A stretch of 32,811 nucleotides of DNA from a virus, in IMG/VR virus record IMGVR_UViG_3300041809_003423, positions 1 through 32,811 of that record; one strand, 5' to 3'. The notes beneath the pieces are model-generated. The model saw only the letters and a list, made by a program, of their open reading frames with translations, made no database searches and was not told the origin of the DNA. A program made the position numbers and the translations under genes. This document shows, piece after piece, positions 1 through 6,986 of this stretch (positions within the stretch are counted from its first letter, which is position 1; every line of letters begins with the position of its first letter).

Positions 1-156
1 GGTACGGGTCCGGGGACGGGTACGGGGACGGGTACGGGTCCGGGTACGGGTACGGGTCCGGGGACGGGTACGGGGACGGGTACGGGTCCGGGTACGGGTA
101 CGGGTCCGGGGACGGGTACGGGGACGGGTCCGGGTACGGGTACGGGTCCGGGTACG
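1..156 (+). repeat. GGNNCG hexamer tandem array with 48-bp higher-order unit
   Basis: The array is built from hexamers GGTACG, GGTCCG and GGGACG. The first 48 bases (eight hexamers) recur exactly at 49-96, then a 42-bp version lacking one hexamer follows, then a partial unit. This looks like unequal-crossover or slippage growth within a coding sequence. The array begins at base 1, so its true length is unknown. An assembly break inside the repeat is likely. Confidence 0.9.
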
Positions 157-246
157 GGTAACCTGGCCTGTGGAAAACTTTCGCGTTGGGCTGGCCGGAA
201 CGGCCAGCCCAACGCCAAGAGTCACTTGACGCGCATTTTGCGCTAA
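1..246 (+). CDS. 3' end of a Gly-Thr/Gly-Pro repeat protein (partial)
   Basis: Frame 1 is open from the window edge to TAA at 244-246. It encodes about 52 residues of strictly alternating glycine with Thr or Pro, then a unique tail beginning NLACGKLSRW and ending THIS side with LTRILR before the stop. The repeat resembles a flexible extended linker or stalk. The N-terminus and any functional domain lie upstream of the window. It sits just before a secreted Ig-type protein, so a fibre or surface protein is possible, but this is inference. The repeat itself is open in several frames; frame 1 is preferred because it continues through unique sequence to a stop that is followed by a clear start signal for the next gene. 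The function is unknown. Confidence 0.5.
   Translation, partial: GTGPGTGTGTGTGPGTGTGPGTGTGTGTGPGTGTGPGTGTGTGPGTGTGPGTGNLACGKLSRWAGRNGQPNAKSHLTRILR
186..212 (+). repeat. Perfect 12-bp palindrome with GAA loop
   Basis: Arms 186-197 and 201-212 are exact reverse complements around a three-base loop. It lies in the last codons of the repeat protein and 50 bases before the start of the secreted protein at 263. There is no T-run after it, so a classical intrinsic terminator is not supported. It could be an mRNA-end-stabilising hairpin, a REP-like element or a protein-binding site. Confidence 0.7.
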
Positions 247-262
247 AGAAACCGGAGGCTTT

Positions 263-733
263 GTGAAACGCACGCTATTTGTTTTTGTCCTGGGCCTGCT
301 GCTTTCCGCCGCAGTTCTTGCTCAAACCTTTTCCGCCACTCCGGCCCAGAACCAGGGCCTCCCCTCCGACTTCACGCTGACCGCCGCCGGCCAGGTCTGC
401 GTGGGATCCGCCGGGGCCTGCAACAGCAACAATATTTCGGCGAACGACATCGGGACCTGGGTGTTCTCGGTGTACGCCACTGACTCGCTGGGCAACAAGT
501 CTCCCGTTACCCCGATCACGCTGACCATCGGCGCCAACTGCGTGATCACGATTACGCCGACGACGCTCGGCGGCGGAGTGGTCGGCAAGCCGTACAGCCA
601 GCAGCTGACCGCGACCGGGACGGGAGGCTGCGGCAGCAATTTCACGTTCTCCCTGGCGAGCACGCCGTCCGGCGGCGCTACGCCGTTAGCAGCGGTACCG
701 GGCAAGCCGGTGAACAGCAGGGTCGTGTCTTAA
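263..733 (+). CDS. Secreted protein with C-terminal putative Ig-like module
   Basis: GTG start with GGAGG at 254-258. The protein has 156 residues. Residues 1-21 form a clear Sec signal peptide (Lys-Arg, hydrophobic core, AxA-type end followed by Gln). The mature part holds a beta-rich segment and then CVITITPTTL...GKPYSQQLTATG, the signature of the putative-Ig family common in Acidobacteriota surface proteins. The module stops early after the FTFSLAS strand, and the last residues look unrelated, suggesting truncation or a recombined end. It is flanked by another repeat protein and by a 1,034-residue protein ending in the same module. Likely a surface or fibre-associated protein; a phage adhesion role is inference. 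Confidence 0.7.
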   Translation: MKRTLFVFVLGLLLSAAVLAQTFSATPAQNQGLPSDFTLTAAGQVCVGSAGACNSNNISANDIGTWVFSVYATDSLGNKSPVTPITLTIGANCVITITPTTLGGGVVGKPYSQQLTATGTGGCGSNFTFSLASTPSGGATPLAAVPGKPVNSRVVS

Positions 734-751
734 ATAGCGTGAATTTAACCT

Positions 752-940
752 ATGACTAAAAATGAGTCAAGTAAAAAGTTAACCAGAAAACAGTTTTGGT
801 TAAATATTGCAGAAGACGCCTCGGTCAAGATTAAGGAGGCCAAGAAAAGGGTCAAAGAGCTGGAGCAAGCGAGGGAAGGGTTCCGGCGGAACGCTGAAAA
901 CGAGGTTCCAATTCCTGGGGAGGCGTCGGGCACATGCTGA
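752..940 (+). CDS. Small charged coiled-coil-like protein
   Basis: A 62-residue ORF with an ATG start in an unusually AT-rich stretch and no convincing Shine-Dalgarno sequence. The centre is a Lys/Glu-rich amphipathic helix (KIKEAKKRVKELEQAREG), and the last residues are PIPGEASGTC. Its stop overlaps the next start as ATGCTGA, implying translational coupling. Composition favours this frame over the longer overlapping frame that begins at 807, which is low-complexity Arg/Lys/Gln. The function is unknown. Confidence 0.45.
   Translation: MTKNESSKKLTRKQFWLNIAEDASVKIKEAKKRVKELEQAREGFRRNAENEVPIPGEASGTC
779..803 (+). promoter_or_regulatory. Operator-like imperfect palindrome in AT-rich segment
   Basis: TTAACC at 779-784 and GGTTAA at 798-803 flank a second complementary pair, AAAAC (787-791) and GTTTT (793-797), with a one-base centre and a two-base bulge. 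A further TTAACC occurs at 745-750, just before the ATG at 752. Binding by a regulator is possible, but no cognate gene is recognised. Confidence 0.25.
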
Positions 941-1035
941 AGCGAAAAGTGCTGAAGAAACTGCGGCTAAAGAAACGAACGCTCAGAAGAAACACCGGGA
1001 GGTTTCTGGGCACCGTGCCGAGAAAGGCATATTGA
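934..1035 (+). CDS. Tiny highly basic peptide, coupled to upstream ORF
   Basis: This ORF is 33 codons long. ATG at 934 overlaps the upstream stop and is preceded by GGGGAGG at 917-923. The product is dominated by Lys, Arg and Leu (MLKRKVLKKLRLKKRTLRR...) and could bind nucleic acid or be a leader peptide. It ends at TGA 1033-1035, directly abutting a GTG start. Support comes from the coupled start-stop arrangement rather than homology, and it could be spurious. Confidence 0.4.
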   Translation: MLKRKVLKKLRLKKRTLRRNTGRFLGTVPRKAY

Positions 1036-1164
1036 GTGCCAAACGCTCACAACAGCAACACGCAAATTAAGACAGTACCCAGTACCAACAGCAGCGACCC
1101 GAACACGATCGTCGTGCCCCCGGAAGGCGTGAAGGTTCAACTGATCGCCGCACCGAGTCACTAA
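1036..1164 (+). CDS. Small hypothetical protein, 42 residues
   Basis: GTG at 1036 follows the previous TGA without a gap; GAGAAAGG at 1020-1027 is a fair ribosome site. The product is polar at the start and ends VVPPEGVKVQLIAAPSH, a more protein-like composition than the alternative frames here. It closes a run of three coupled ORFs (752, 934, 1036) between the two secreted Ig-type genes. No family is recognised. Confidence 0.45.
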   Translation: MPNAHNSNTQIKTVPSTNSSDPNTIVVPPEGVKVQLIAAPSH

Positions 1165-1179
1165 ACGTCCGACGCAGGC

Positions 1180-1225
1180 ACGGCTTTTAGCGGGTTGTTT
1201 CGCCTGGCAGCGAGCTAAAAGCCGT
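1180..1225 (+). repeat. 12-bp inverted repeat upstream of large secreted gene
   Basis: Arms 1180-1191 (ACGGCTTTTAGC) and 1214-1225 are perfect complements around a 22-base loop. The right arm ends 20 bases before the ATG at 1245 and just upstream of its GGAG ribosome site. There is no T-run. It may be a processing hairpin or a mobile palindrome; its core resembles the ACGGCTTTAG core of the palindrome at 17899. Confidence 0.6.
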
Positions 1226-1244
1226 TGCAGTGGAGCGATCGATC

Positions 1245-4200
1245 ATGCGTTTCGCAATTGCAGTCCTACTGTTATCCCTCGGCGCGCTGGCTCAAGGTCC
1301 CGACCATGGCGCGCCCTGTCGACCGGATCCGTCGCAGCCGGGCGGCGTCAGTGCCGGGTGCCAGCAGGCCTACCATCCGCACCCGCTGCGCAAGCCAGCA
1401 CCAGCGCCAATTCAGGCCGCCGGCGCTCCGGCCTGCACGCTCAACCAGGTGCCGGGCGGCGGGGTGAAGGCCGGGCAGACGGTGACATTTCAGCCCTCGG
1501 CCGAGTGCACGAGCGGTCAGACGTTCACGCTGAACTGCTACGACCAGCCGAGTTGTGGCACGCTGACCGCGAGTGGATCGTTTACCGGTCCGGCTGTGAA
1601 CCCGCTGCTGGTGGTGCGCGGCGGCCAAGCCGTGCCGCGCAACTCGCTCTGGACGCTGCCGGCGCGACTCTGGCTCACTCAGGGGAAAATTCAGATTCAC
1701 GCGATGAATGGCCCATGGATGGCGCGCGCCATGGGCATATCGAGCACGATCATCTGGCACACCAACTCTATCGGCTCGCCGGTTGAAGTCGCCAACGCCG
1801 GCGAGAATCTCGCGACGCAGGTGGAGCATTTCTACGAGGGCGGCTGGAACCAGAACGATATCCCGTATCTGATACCAGCCCAGCCGTTCTGGGAGATGCA
1901 GCAAGGCATTCAGATGCCGGTCGTGATCGAGCCCAGCGGATTGTCGTTCGACAACCATGACGGCACCTGCGATCCAATGAACAACGAATGCGATTGGGTC
2001 TACAAGCGATTCGTCGACTTCCAGCAGATCACCTGCACGCCTGGCAATCCCGTTACCTGCAATTTCCAGACCGACACGCGTCAGCTGCTCGCTCCGAAAA
2101 TCTGGGTGTGGGGCTGGAACTCAACTGACTGCACGCAGATCAACAGCGCGCAATTCGCCACGGTGACGCTCCAGCCCGCGCTGAACGCCGGCGCCGGCCA
2201 GCTTACCATCCCGGTCAATTGCTCCGGCTCGACGCTCCACAGCTTAGTCGTGACCGCCGTTAACGAAGGCACCGGCGGACCCGACGGCCAGCAGGACAAT
2301 TCGCAGTCAGGCGGTAAATATTGGGGCTACAGCAATGCGCTGCTCGGCGGACCGAACGCCGCCGGCACGCAGATGATCCAGTACAACACGCTGCTAGCCT
2401 ACGACCGCGTGATCAACAACGTGATCGATCCGGTCTGCAACTGCATCACGGCAGCGCCTTACGCCTCGACGACGACCTACAGCAATCTGACGATCGCGCC
2501 CGAGAACGAGCCACCGGCGGTGACCGGCGACCAGGTGACCTACGAGCACCCGTTTTATCCCATCACCGGTTTCACGAACTCGCCGACGCCGACGATTACG
2601 ACCAGCGTCAACTTCAACAACAACGAAGCGCCGTGTATGGGCAACCCATACGGGTCGCAGAATTACGAACCGTGCACGGCAGGCATGCCGCTGTGGGTGA
2701 CGATCTCGCAGTGCCCGGCGGGTCCGTGGGCTGCGCTTAATGGCATGCATCTTCAGACAACTGCGGTCGACAGCGGCGGGGCGACGCTGCAGGTTGTGGC
2801 CGGCCAGATCGATACCACCGGCTTCGGTCCGCTTCCGGCCGGCTGCACCTTCAATCATTCCTGGATGCCGTATGGCACGCTGCTGCTGGCTAAGACGAAG
2901 GCCGAAGGCGGCCTCGACTGCGACACCGATATCTGCACCGACCAGTCGATGACCTGCGCGCTCAATAAGGCGACCTGCCATCAGGACCAGGAATACGGCA
3001 AGCGCATCACCGACGGTGCTTACCCTGACAGCGATTCGAACAACGCTGACGCGCTCAACACCTGGAACGACGATGACCAGGTGCACGACGCCTACGGTAC
3101 CGGCTCGGCGATGTCGACGCACTTCCAGTGCCCAAATCCGCAAGGCGGAGGGGCGCGCTCCAGCTCGACGGCCTGCTACGAGATTATCGACCCGCGCAAC
3201 GCGCTAGTGCTGCCGTGGCAGGTGACGCCGAAAGGCACCGCTGACGGCTCGACGAACCATAACCGGGTGAGCGTCTGCTACGGCTCGACCTGCGCCGACG
3301 TCCAGCTGATCGGCCCGGCGATCGATTGCGCCGAAACGCAGATGTCGGTCGCAGGCTTCGCTGGCAACAGCGTCCCGGCACCGCCCTGCTGGGAGAGCGG
3401 TAACGCGAATCCGGTGCTGCAGTACACGCTCCAGACTCCGATCACCGGCGTGACTGTGGACTCGAACAGCGGGCAGGTGACGGTGACGAGCGCGATCACG
3501 GCTCCAGTCGACACGCAAATCCAGGTGTCGGACAAGAACCTGCCTTGCTCGATCGCGCCGTGCGGGCACATCCAGACGGCTTTTCTGCCGACCGATTCCA
3601 GCCCGCAGCGCGTTGGCGTGTGGATCGGGGCGCAGGACCAGAACTTCACCAGCTGCCCTGGCCAGAACGGCAACCCATACGTCACGGCGGCGAACGACAC
3701 ACTGGCCGGAGCCAAGCTCAATTTCTGGGGACCCATCTCGAGCACCTATTGCCAACGCAACTGGCAAGCGGACTGCAAGTTTCGCATGGGCGTCAGCTAC
3801 GCCCAGAATTTCGGAACCTTCCGAGCGAACTGCTCCGGCTGGAACGGCGTCACCGACGGCGATCTTTTCGGTACGTCGACCAGCATCGTTAACGATCAGC
3901 GGTTCAACCTGCACGTCAACTGGCCGGTTGTGCAGCTCCGCATCGGCATCGAGGCTGGTTACAACACGACAGGCCCAGGACAAAACGTGTTCAACCTCTA
4001 CGCCGGCGGCGATGCCGCGCACGCTCCGACGCTGCTGGCGGGCCCGATCGACGCCTGGACATATTGCGGCGGCGCATACAAGCCATGCATCCTCGGGCCG
4101 TACACGGTGACGATGCCAGCCGACATGACGCTTCGCGTCGCCATGGTGATCGCTGGCTACAGCACGTCGCAGTACGAGGGCACGTCGTTGTCGTGGGTCG

Positions 4201-4349
4201 ACGTGGCGCCCTCCGGCCCTCCGGTTTGCCAGATCACCGTGAGCCCGACGACTCTGCCGCCCGGCTCACCTGGGCAGCCGTACAGCCAGCAGCTCACCGC
4301 GACCGGCAATTCGAGCTGCGCGCCGCCTTATACATGGGCTCTCCAATGA
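1245..4349 (+). CDS. Large secreted Cys-rich protein with clipped C-terminal Ig-like module
   Basis: ATG 1245 is preferred over GTG 1230 because GGAG at 1232-1235 is 9 bases upstream and the product then starts with a signal peptide, MRFAIAVLLLSLGALAQ. The 1,034-residue protein is rich in Gly, Thr, Asn and Cys, with many likely disulfide pairs and an all-beta look. I recognise no enzyme motif. The last ~40 residues (CQITVSPTTL...GQPYSQQLTATG) are a putative-Ig module that stops after YTWALQ, before the domain would be complete. The stop overlaps the next ATG as ATGA. A secreted adhesin-like or fibre-like role is plausible. Its position beside phage tail-type genes supports a phage accessory function, but that is inference. 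Confidence 0.7.
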   Translation: MRFAIAVLLLSLGALAQGPDHGAPCRPDPSQPGGVSAGCQQAYHPHPLRKPAPAPIQAAGAPACTLNQVPGGGVKAGQTVTFQPSAECTSGQTFTLNCYDQPSCGTLTASGSFTGPAVNPLLVVRGGQAVPRNSLWTLPARLWLTQGKIQIHAMNGPWMARAMGISSTIIWHTNSIGSPVEVANAGENLATQVEHFYEGGWNQNDIPYLIPAQPFWEMQQGIQMPVVIEPSGLSFDNHDGTCDPMNNECDWVYKRFVDFQQITCTPGNPVTCNFQTDTRQLLAPKIWVWGWNSTDCTQINSAQFATVTLQPALNAGAGQLTIPVNCSGSTLHSLVVTAVNEGTGGPDGQQDNSQSGGKYWGYSNALLGGPNAAGTQMIQYNTLLAYDRVINNVIDPVCNCITAAPYASTTTYSNLTIAPENEPPAVTGDQVTYEHPFYPITGFTNSPTPTITTSVNFNNNEAPCMGNPYGSQNYEPCTAGMPLWVTISQCPAGPWAALNGMHLQTTAVDSGGATLQVVAGQIDTTGFGPLPAGCTFNHSWMPYGTLLLAKTKAEGGLDCDTDICTDQSMTCALNKATCHQDQEYGKRITDGAYPDSDSNNADALNTWNDDDQVHDAYGTGSAMSTHFQCPNPQGGGARSSSTACYEIIDPRNALVLPWQVTPKGTADGSTNHNRVSVCYGSTCADVQLIGPAIDCAETQMSVAGFAGNSVPAPPCWESGNANPVLQYTLQTPITGVTVDSNSGQVTVTSAITAPVDTQIQVSDKNLPCSIAPCGHIQTAFLPTDSSPQRVGVWIGAQDQNFTSCPGQNGNPYVTAANDTLAGAKLNFWGPISSTYCQRNWQADCKFRMGVSYAQNFGTFRANCSGWNGVTDGDLFGTSTSIVNDQRFNLHVNWPVVQLRIGIEAGYNTTGPGQNVFNLYAGGDAAHAPTLLAGPIDAWTYCGGAYKPCILGPYTVTMPADMTLRVAMVIAGYSTSQYEGTSLSWVDVAPSGPPVCQITVSPTTLPPGSPGQPYSQQLTATGNSSCAPPYTWALQ

Positions 4350-4510
4350 GATACCGGGTCGTGGATAGCGAGATGCTTTTCGCGTTTTGGGTGGCGCTGT
4401 TCATGGTGCTGGCGATCTGCAGCACGTGGATCATGCTTGCCGGCGCGCTGGAGCTAAAGCCGATACATTTCGAGCAGCCGAATCCGCGAGTGCGGATGTG
4501 GAGGACGTAG
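4346..4510 (+). CDS. Small single-helix membrane protein
   Basis: A 54-residue product whose ATG overlaps the preceding stop (ATGA), so it is translationally coupled. Residues ~10-33 (MLFAFWVALFMVLAICSTWIML...) form one strong transmembrane helix, followed by a short polar, basic tail. Size and topology fit small phage membrane proteins (holin-like, spanin-like or accessory), but no lysis gene is recognised nearby, so the function is open. Confidence 0.65.
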   Translation: MRYRVVDSEMLFAFWVALFMVLAICSTWIMLAGALELKPIHFEQPNPRVRMWRT

Positions 4511-4513
4511 AAA

Positions 4514-4693
4514 TTGAAGACGGAATTCTATCGCGGTTCGTGGTCGAGTGTGTTGGGCGTTCCGATCATGCGGAAAAGGGCGGACCAGCCCAACGAGGTT
4601 TTGGTCTTCGCCGTCGTCGAGAAGAAGGACGAAGCGCTCCAGATCGCCGACGCCATTGTTGGGCTGCTAAACGACCGCTTCGGAGAGAAATAG
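4514..4693 (+). CDS. Small hypothetical protein, 59 residues
   Basis: The start is probably TTG 4514, with GGAGG at 4500-4504 nine bases upstream. The first residues are FYRGSWSSVLGVPIM after a Met-Lys-Thr-Glu opening, and the second half is a likely helix (EKKDEALQIADAIVGLLNDRFG). It lies three bases before the next gene in the same operon. No family is recognised; composition is protein-like and unlike the other frames. Confidence 0.55.
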   Translation: MKTEFYRGSWSSVLGVPIMRKRADQPNEVLVFAVVEKKDEALQIADAIVGLLNDRFGEK

Positions 4694-4696
4694 AAA

Positions 4697-5335
4697 GTGC
4701 CGCTGGTAACAGTGCGAATCGAGAACCTCAAGGAAGTGCAGGCCGAGCTGCGCTCGATCGCCTCCGACCAGGTTCCATTCGCGACTGCGATGGCGCTGAC
4801 CAAGACGGCGCAGGCCGGCCAGGGAAAAATCCGCTCCGACGTTCTGCCGACCAAGTTCATTCTTCGGCGCGCAGCATGGATGAAGAACAACATCCGTGTG
4901 AAGTCGGCCACGAAAACCGAGCTGGCTGCCGAGGTTCGCGACACTTACCGCGCCATGGTGCTGCAAGAGACGGGCGGCATAAAGATCCCGTTTGGCAGCA
5001 AGCTGGCTGTGCCGCTTTCGGCTGCACGGCCGTCGGAAAGCTCGCTGATCTCGCCGCAAAACCGTCCGGCCGCGGTAATGGCTCGCGGCGGGTTCATCCA
5101 GGGCAACATTCTCTACGGTGTTCCTTCCAAGAGAGCCCATGGACCGCACAAGAACCGGCGCGGCGCTCGTGGTGCTTCGAGCTCCGGTGACATCGTGCCG
5201 ATGTATGCGCTTGTGCCGCGCGCCCGCATCGACCAGCGATACGGCTTCGAGGATGCTGTGATCCAAGTGGTGCATGAAACCTTCGGCGCGAATTTCGCCG
5301 ACGCATTCAAGCGGGCTGTGAGGACAGCTCGCTAA
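4697..5335 (+). CDS. Phage minor tail / tail-completion protein, gpZ-like candidate
   Basis: GTG start with GGAGAG at 4682-4687. The protein has 212 residues. The N-terminal pattern (IENLKEVQAEL...VPFATAMALTKTAQAG, then LRRAAWMKNNIRVKSATKTEL) resembles the minor tail Z / tail-completion family, which joins tail end to head. The remainder has a basic Gly/Arg-rich loop and a helical C-terminus. In lambda this gene lies between FII and U; here it lies about 15 kb upstream of that position, before the replication and terminase genes. A related virion-neck family is the main alternative. The stop overlaps the next ATG as TAATG. Confidence 0.45.
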   Translation: MPLVTVRIENLKEVQAELRSIASDQVPFATAMALTKTAQAGQGKIRSDVLPTKFILRRAAWMKNNIRVKSATKTELAAEVRDTYRAMVLQETGGIKIPFGSKLAVPLSAARPSESSLISPQNRPAAVMARGGFIQGNILYGVPSKRAHGPHKNRRGARGASSSGDIVPMYALVPRARIDQRYGFEDAVIQVVHETFGANFADAFKRAVRTAR

Positions 5336-5985
5336 TGGGAGGGTACATGGCGACAAAGGCCACCAAGAAAGTCTTGATACTCGGCGGCGATCCAAACGCG
5401 GAGTTCGTAACTCCGAAGGACGACGAGTTCGGAGAAGACGAGTACGTGGAATCGCCAGGGCTGCAGAAGATCGGCGAGGCGCTGATCGAGCAGCGGCTCT
5501 GTTTTGAGAGCCTGCGCGATATTCCGATAGCGTTCCTGTGGAAGCGTAAGGCCACGGAAAAGCCTCGCAAGCTGCTCGGTAAGTGTCAGCGGCCATCGGG
5601 GCTGCTGGCCTACTTCTCCCGGTTTTACTTCGTGGTCTGGCTCGCGGCCAACAATTGCCAGGGAATGACGAACTGGCAGATTGAGGCTCTTGTTTTTCAC
5701 GAGCTCAAGCACGCCTTCGTCGAAGATGGCGAGCCCGTGAGCATCCCGCACGATTGGGAAGGCTTCGCCGAGGAGATCCAGCGCTATGGCCTGTGGAAGC
5801 AGGACATCGTGCCGATCGCGGAGGCTCTCACGAAGCAGATGGAGATCCGCTTCCCCGAGCATAAGCCCGCGATGCAGCACGCGCGTGAGCAGCTGGAGCG
5901 CGAGTTTGGTCCGATCCTGCCAATTCCGGATGGTCAAGTTCCCCCGCCGGCGACCGGCGCTGAGACGCCGCCTTCGCCAGCGTAA
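5335..5985 (+). CDS. Putative phage metallopeptidase (HELKH)
   Basis: The 216-residue product carries HELKH at residues 122-126, an HExxH zinc-metallopeptidase motif, within a segment typical of the putative phage metallopeptidase family (ALVFHELKHAF...DWEGFAEEIQRYG). The two His would bind zinc and Glu123 would activate water. The third ligand is probably one of the acidic residues that follow. Two starts are possible: ATG 5335, coupled to the upstream stop with GAGGA 10 bases away, or ATG 5347 just after GGGAGGG. The C-terminus is Pro-rich and probably disordered. Substrate unknown. It lies between tail-like and replication genes, a usual place for this family in phages as I recall it. Confidence 0.75.
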   Translation: MGGYMATKATKKVLILGGDPNAEFVTPKDDEFGEDEYVESPGLQKIGEALIEQRLCFESLRDIPIAFLWKRKATEKPRKLLGKCQRPSGLLAYFSRFYFVVWLAANNCQGMTNWQIEALVFHELKHAFVEDGEPVSIPHDWEGFAEEIQRYGLWKQDIVPIAEALTKQMEIRFPEHKPAMQHAREQLEREFGPILPIPDGQVPPPATGAETPPSPA

Positions 5986-6071
5986 AAAATTTTGCCGTTT
6001 GGCGTTGCGAGTTGGTAAACCGCAGTAATTGTGCTTTGGTCGGTTGGCACACAACTGGAGGCGGTCAAAAG

Positions 6072-6986
6072 GTGAGTCTGGCGGCGATGAATTACGTCAT
6101 GGAGCTGCGGGAGTTTCCCGACGGCGTGCCTCTGGATACGACCGATAAGGCCGTGGCGTTCGTGCTTGCGCACCATCACAACCCGTCGACGCGCGTCACC
6201 TACCCGAACCGCGACACGATCGCGGCGGCCGCGTGCTGCTCGGTGCCTACCGTGAAGCGCGCGTTGAGGTCGTTCGAGCGTCACCTGTTCGTCCGGCGCA
6301 TTCGCCCCGAGAACCAGGGACGTGGCCAGTTCACCCTCTATCGCTTTCTGGCTTTGGACGAGCCCGAGCTACTGGCGCGTCTGCTGTCGGGCGAGCGAGT
6401 GTCAGATCGGGAAGGGGGTCAAATTGACCCCCTTTTTTCTGTCGCAGAAAGGGGGTCAGAAGGGGGTCATTTGGACCCGAAAAGGGGGTCAGAAGGGGGT
6501 CACCCGCGTTCGCGCAATAAGGAAAGAACTGGAACTAAAACGAACTATGAACTAAACGACGACGACGACTGCCGACTTCCTGTGGAAAACGTGAAGACCC
6601 AGAAGCCGGAGATCAACCGCGAGCAGCTGCGCGAAGTGATGGAAGGTTGGCTCGGGATCGACAACGGAAGGCAGCAAGCGGTGAGCGTCGACGATCTTGT
6701 GCTGAATCGGCTGATCGAGCGGTGTATCGAGAACGACGCGGCAGTAACGACGGAAGAGATCATGCATTTCCTCAATGAGAAAGGCCCATCGCTTCTGATT
6801 CGGCGGGAAAACTACAGCACTGGCGGCTGGGTCAGTGAGCGTAAGCCGGGCATTAAATACCCGGCGATGTTTCTAGTGGCGGCGGTGGCGAGCTGTTTCG
6901 AAGGCGCGAACTCGGCGTCGCGCCGGATGCGGAGTGGTGACGGTTGTACGCAACACCGGAAGGATGACAACAACGATGCGCAGTGA
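6072..6986 (+). CDS. Phage replication initiator-like protein with N-terminal HTH (lambda O-like)
   Basis: GTG 6072 follows GGAGG at 6057-6061; ATG 6087 is an alternative. The product is about 304 residues. Residues ~5-95 look like a winged-helix/HTH domain (DKAVAFVLAHHHNPSTRVTYPNRDTIAAAACCSVPTVKRALRSFE), as in HTH_36 / phage replication O-type proteins. A low-complexity linker with two copies of RGSEGGH follows; its DNA is an iteron array. The C-terminal part (~180-280) is helical and could contact a host helicase or loader. This domain-iteron-domain order matches lambda O. No phage helicase or loader is recognised in the window, so host replication proteins are probably recruited. Confidence 0.75.
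   Translation: MSLAAMNYVMELREFPDGVPLDTTDKAVAFVLAHHHNPSTRVTYPNRDTIAAAACCSVPTVKRALRSFERHLFVRRIRPENQGRGQFTLYRFLALDEPELLARLLSGERVSDREGGQIDPLFSVAERGSEGGHLDPKRGSEGGHPRSRNKERTGTKTNYELNDDDDCRLPVENVKTQKPEINREQLREVMEGWLGIDNGRQQAVSVDDLVLNRLIERCIENDAAVTTEEIMHFLNEKGPSLLIRRENYSTGGWVSERKPGIKYPAMFLVAAVASCFEGANSASRRMRSGDGCTQHRKDDNNDAQ
6412..6502 (+). repeat. Iteron array: five direct and one inverted GGGGGTCA
   Basis: Direct copies of GGGGGTCA start at 6414, 6451, 6462, 6484 and 6495. An exact inverted copy lies at 6425-6432, and a degenerate inverted copy (TGGACCC, 6472-6478) fills the gap at 6473. Copies from 6451 on therefore sit at 11-bp spacing, one helical turn, on the same DNA face. A 22-bp segment at 6448-6469 recurs exactly at 6481-6502. 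The first pair forms an 11-bp-arm palindrome centred on 6423. The whole array is inside the initiator gene. Confidence 0.9.
6412..6560 (+). other. Predicted replication origin inside the initiator gene
   Basis: The iteron array is followed at 6515-6557 by the most A-rich stretch of the gene, containing four GAACT copies (6526, 6532, 6542, 6549). Iterons plus an adjacent AT-rich unwinding region within the initiator gene is the layout of the lambda origin in gene O. The replication function is inferred from layout and neighbour, not shown. Confidence 0.65.

Noticed and set aside
1-156. CRISPR-like array at the window start
   Set aside because: There are no unique spacers; it is a coding hexamer repeat.
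807-1070. 87-codon plus-strand frame overlapping the mini-ORFs
   Set aside because: Arg/Lys/Ser/Gln low-complexity product with no start signal; the coupled 752/934/1036 set explains the DNA better.
4387-5190. 267-codon plus-strand frame overlapping the gpZ-like gene
   Set aside because: It is a shadow frame: composition is Arg/Gly/Ala/His-rich and it conflicts with three well-started genes.
6412-6440. Hairpin followed by six T as an intrinsic terminator
   Set aside because: It is the shape of a terminator, but it lies mid-gene in an intact initiator ORF and its arms are members of the phased iteron array, which explains them better. Some attenuation cannot be excluded.
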